A DNA stretch of 43,417 nucleotides from Bacillota bacterium (GTDB taxonomy: Bacteria; Bacillota; Clostridia; Acetivibrionales; DTU013), in assembly GCA_023412665.1 (NCBI GenBank), contig JAEZCA010000026.1, positions 1 through 43,417 on the forward strand, given 5' to 3'. Positions 42,759 to 43,417 of this stretch are shown here, piece after piece (position 1 is the stretch's first letter; every line of letters begins with the position of its first letter). The translations under genes and the position numbers were made by a program. Below the pieces are notes generated by a model, which saw nothing but the letters and a program-made list of their open reading frames with translations, was not told the origin of the DNA and did not search any database.

Positions 42759-43417
42759 TATATTAACAATATTCCCGGAAATATTTGATGCAGTCCTTGG
42801 AAGCAGCATTATCGGCCGAGCACAGGACAACGGAATATTAAGTATAAAAGCATGGAATATCCGGGACTATACACTGGACAAGCACAAAAAAACAGACGAC
42901 TATCCGTATGGCGGCGGCAATGGCCTTGTAATGCTGGCTCAGCCTATTCAGGCCGCATATGAGGCAGTAGTCGGAGATCTTGATTACAAGCCGCATTTTA
43001 TATATATGAGCCCTCAGGGCAGGCCTCTGGACCAAAAGCTTGTGGAGGAACTGGCAGTCCATAAGCACATAGTTCTGTTATGCGGGCACTATGAAGGTGT
43101 AGACGAAAGGATAATCGAAAGCCTTGTTGATGAAGAGATATCCATAGGTGATTATGTCCTTACAGGAGGAGAGTTGCCTGCAATGGTTCTCATAGATGCA
43201 GTCAGCAGAACAATTCCCGGTGTGCTGTCAAACGAAGAATCATATTCAGATGAGTCCCATAAGGATGGAGTCCTTGAATATCCGCAATATACCCGTCCTT
43301 ATGACTTTAATGGAATGAAGGTTCCAGACATACTGCTGTCAGGACATCATGCCAACATAAACAAATGGAGAAGGCTTCAGGCATTAAAACGCACAAGGGC
43401 AAAAAGACCGGACCTTT
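42748..43417 (+). CDS. trmD: tRNA (guanine37-N1)-methyltransferase, truncated by window end
   Basis: From the ATG at 42748 the frame is open for 223 codons to the last base. TrmD methylates G37 next to the anticodon in tRNAs for Leu, Pro and Arg, preventing frameshifts. The start MKFDILTIFPEIFDAVL and the trefoil-knot motifs YGGGNGLVM, LCGHYEGVDERI and IGDYVLTGGELPAM are typical. TrmD is usually about 245 residues, so roughly 20 are missing. It overlaps the rimM stop by 11 bases with AAAGGA about 10 bases upstream of the start. Confidence 0.95.
   Translation, partial: MKFDILTIFPEIFDAVLGSSIIGRAQDNGILSIKAWNIRDYTLDKHKKTDDYPYGGGNGLVMLAQPIQAAYEAVVGDLDYKPHFIYMSPQGRPLDQKLVEELAVHKHIVLLCGHYEGVDERIIESLVDEEISIGDYVLTGGELPAMVLIDAVSRTIPGVLSNEESYSDESHKDGVLEYPQYTRPYDFNGMKVPDILLSGHHANINKWRRLQALKRTRAKRPDL

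Overview
The window is a typical low-to-mid GC Clostridia (anaerobic Firmicutes) chromosome segment, dominated by housekeeping genes. Supporting evidence: strong AGGAGG-type ribosome binding sites, frequent TTG/GTG starts, a FapR-type fatty-acid regulon, an FtsY without a long acidic A domain, the ylxM-ffh-rpsP-khpA-rimM-trmD order, an indolepyruvate:ferredoxin oxidoreductase operon, and an L-lactate dehydrogenase. No phage, IS transposase, CRISPR, rRNA or obvious horizontally acquired island was seen. I cannot name the species from sequence alone.

Layout. (1) 1-149: two tRNA genes on the minus strand with their promoter. (2) 281-3712: a beta-CASP metallo-RNase-like protein and a sodium/solute symporter, separated by a strongly palindromic intergenic element. 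(3) 3831-8137: iorA-iorB-paaK-ACT, an operon for oxidative decarboxylation of aryl-pyruvates to aryl-acetyl-CoA. (4) 8334-13125, minus strand: MoxR ATPase, DUF58 protein and membrane transglutaminase, the classic three-gene cell-envelope cassette. (5) 13250-14212, minus strand: ldh. (6) 14578-19270: cinA, murJ, then recA-recX behind a clear promoter and LexA (SOS) box. (7) 19502-21444: rimO-pgsA, closed by a terminator. (8) 21588-27728: fapR-plsX-fabH-fabD-fabG-acpP-fabF, the type II fatty-acid synthesis cluster behind a promoter with a FapR-like operator. (9) 27853-34188: rnc, an Elp3-like radical SAM protein, smc and ftsY. (10) 34249-39815: a DUF2164 gene on the minus strand, greA, and a 1510-residue Lhr-type helicase. 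(11) 39845-43417: ylxM-ffh-rpsP-khpA-rimM-trmD (trmD runs off the end).

How the parts work together. Several genes cover lipid and envelope building (FapR/PlsX/Fab enzymes, PgsA, MurJ). Others serve protein targeting and translation (FtsY, Ffh, YlxM, RpsP, RimM, TrmD, RimO, KhpA, RNase III), chromosome maintenance and DNA repair (SMC, RecA, RecX, Lhr), and anaerobic carbon and amino-acid metabolism (IorAB, PaaK, LDH).

The most interesting signals lie between genes. A LexA-like box sits inside the promoter spacer of the lhr helicase gene, pointing to SOS control. A two-copy structured repeat (8141-8231 and 14306-14460) forms the predicted leader of cinA. A nested palindromic element lies at 1952-2100, and its terminal arms recur upstream of lhr. 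A perfect 24-bp palindrome lies between the promoter and start codon of ylxM. plsX reads 80 bases into fabH. I found no clear-cut new multi-gene system; these are candidate regulatory elements.
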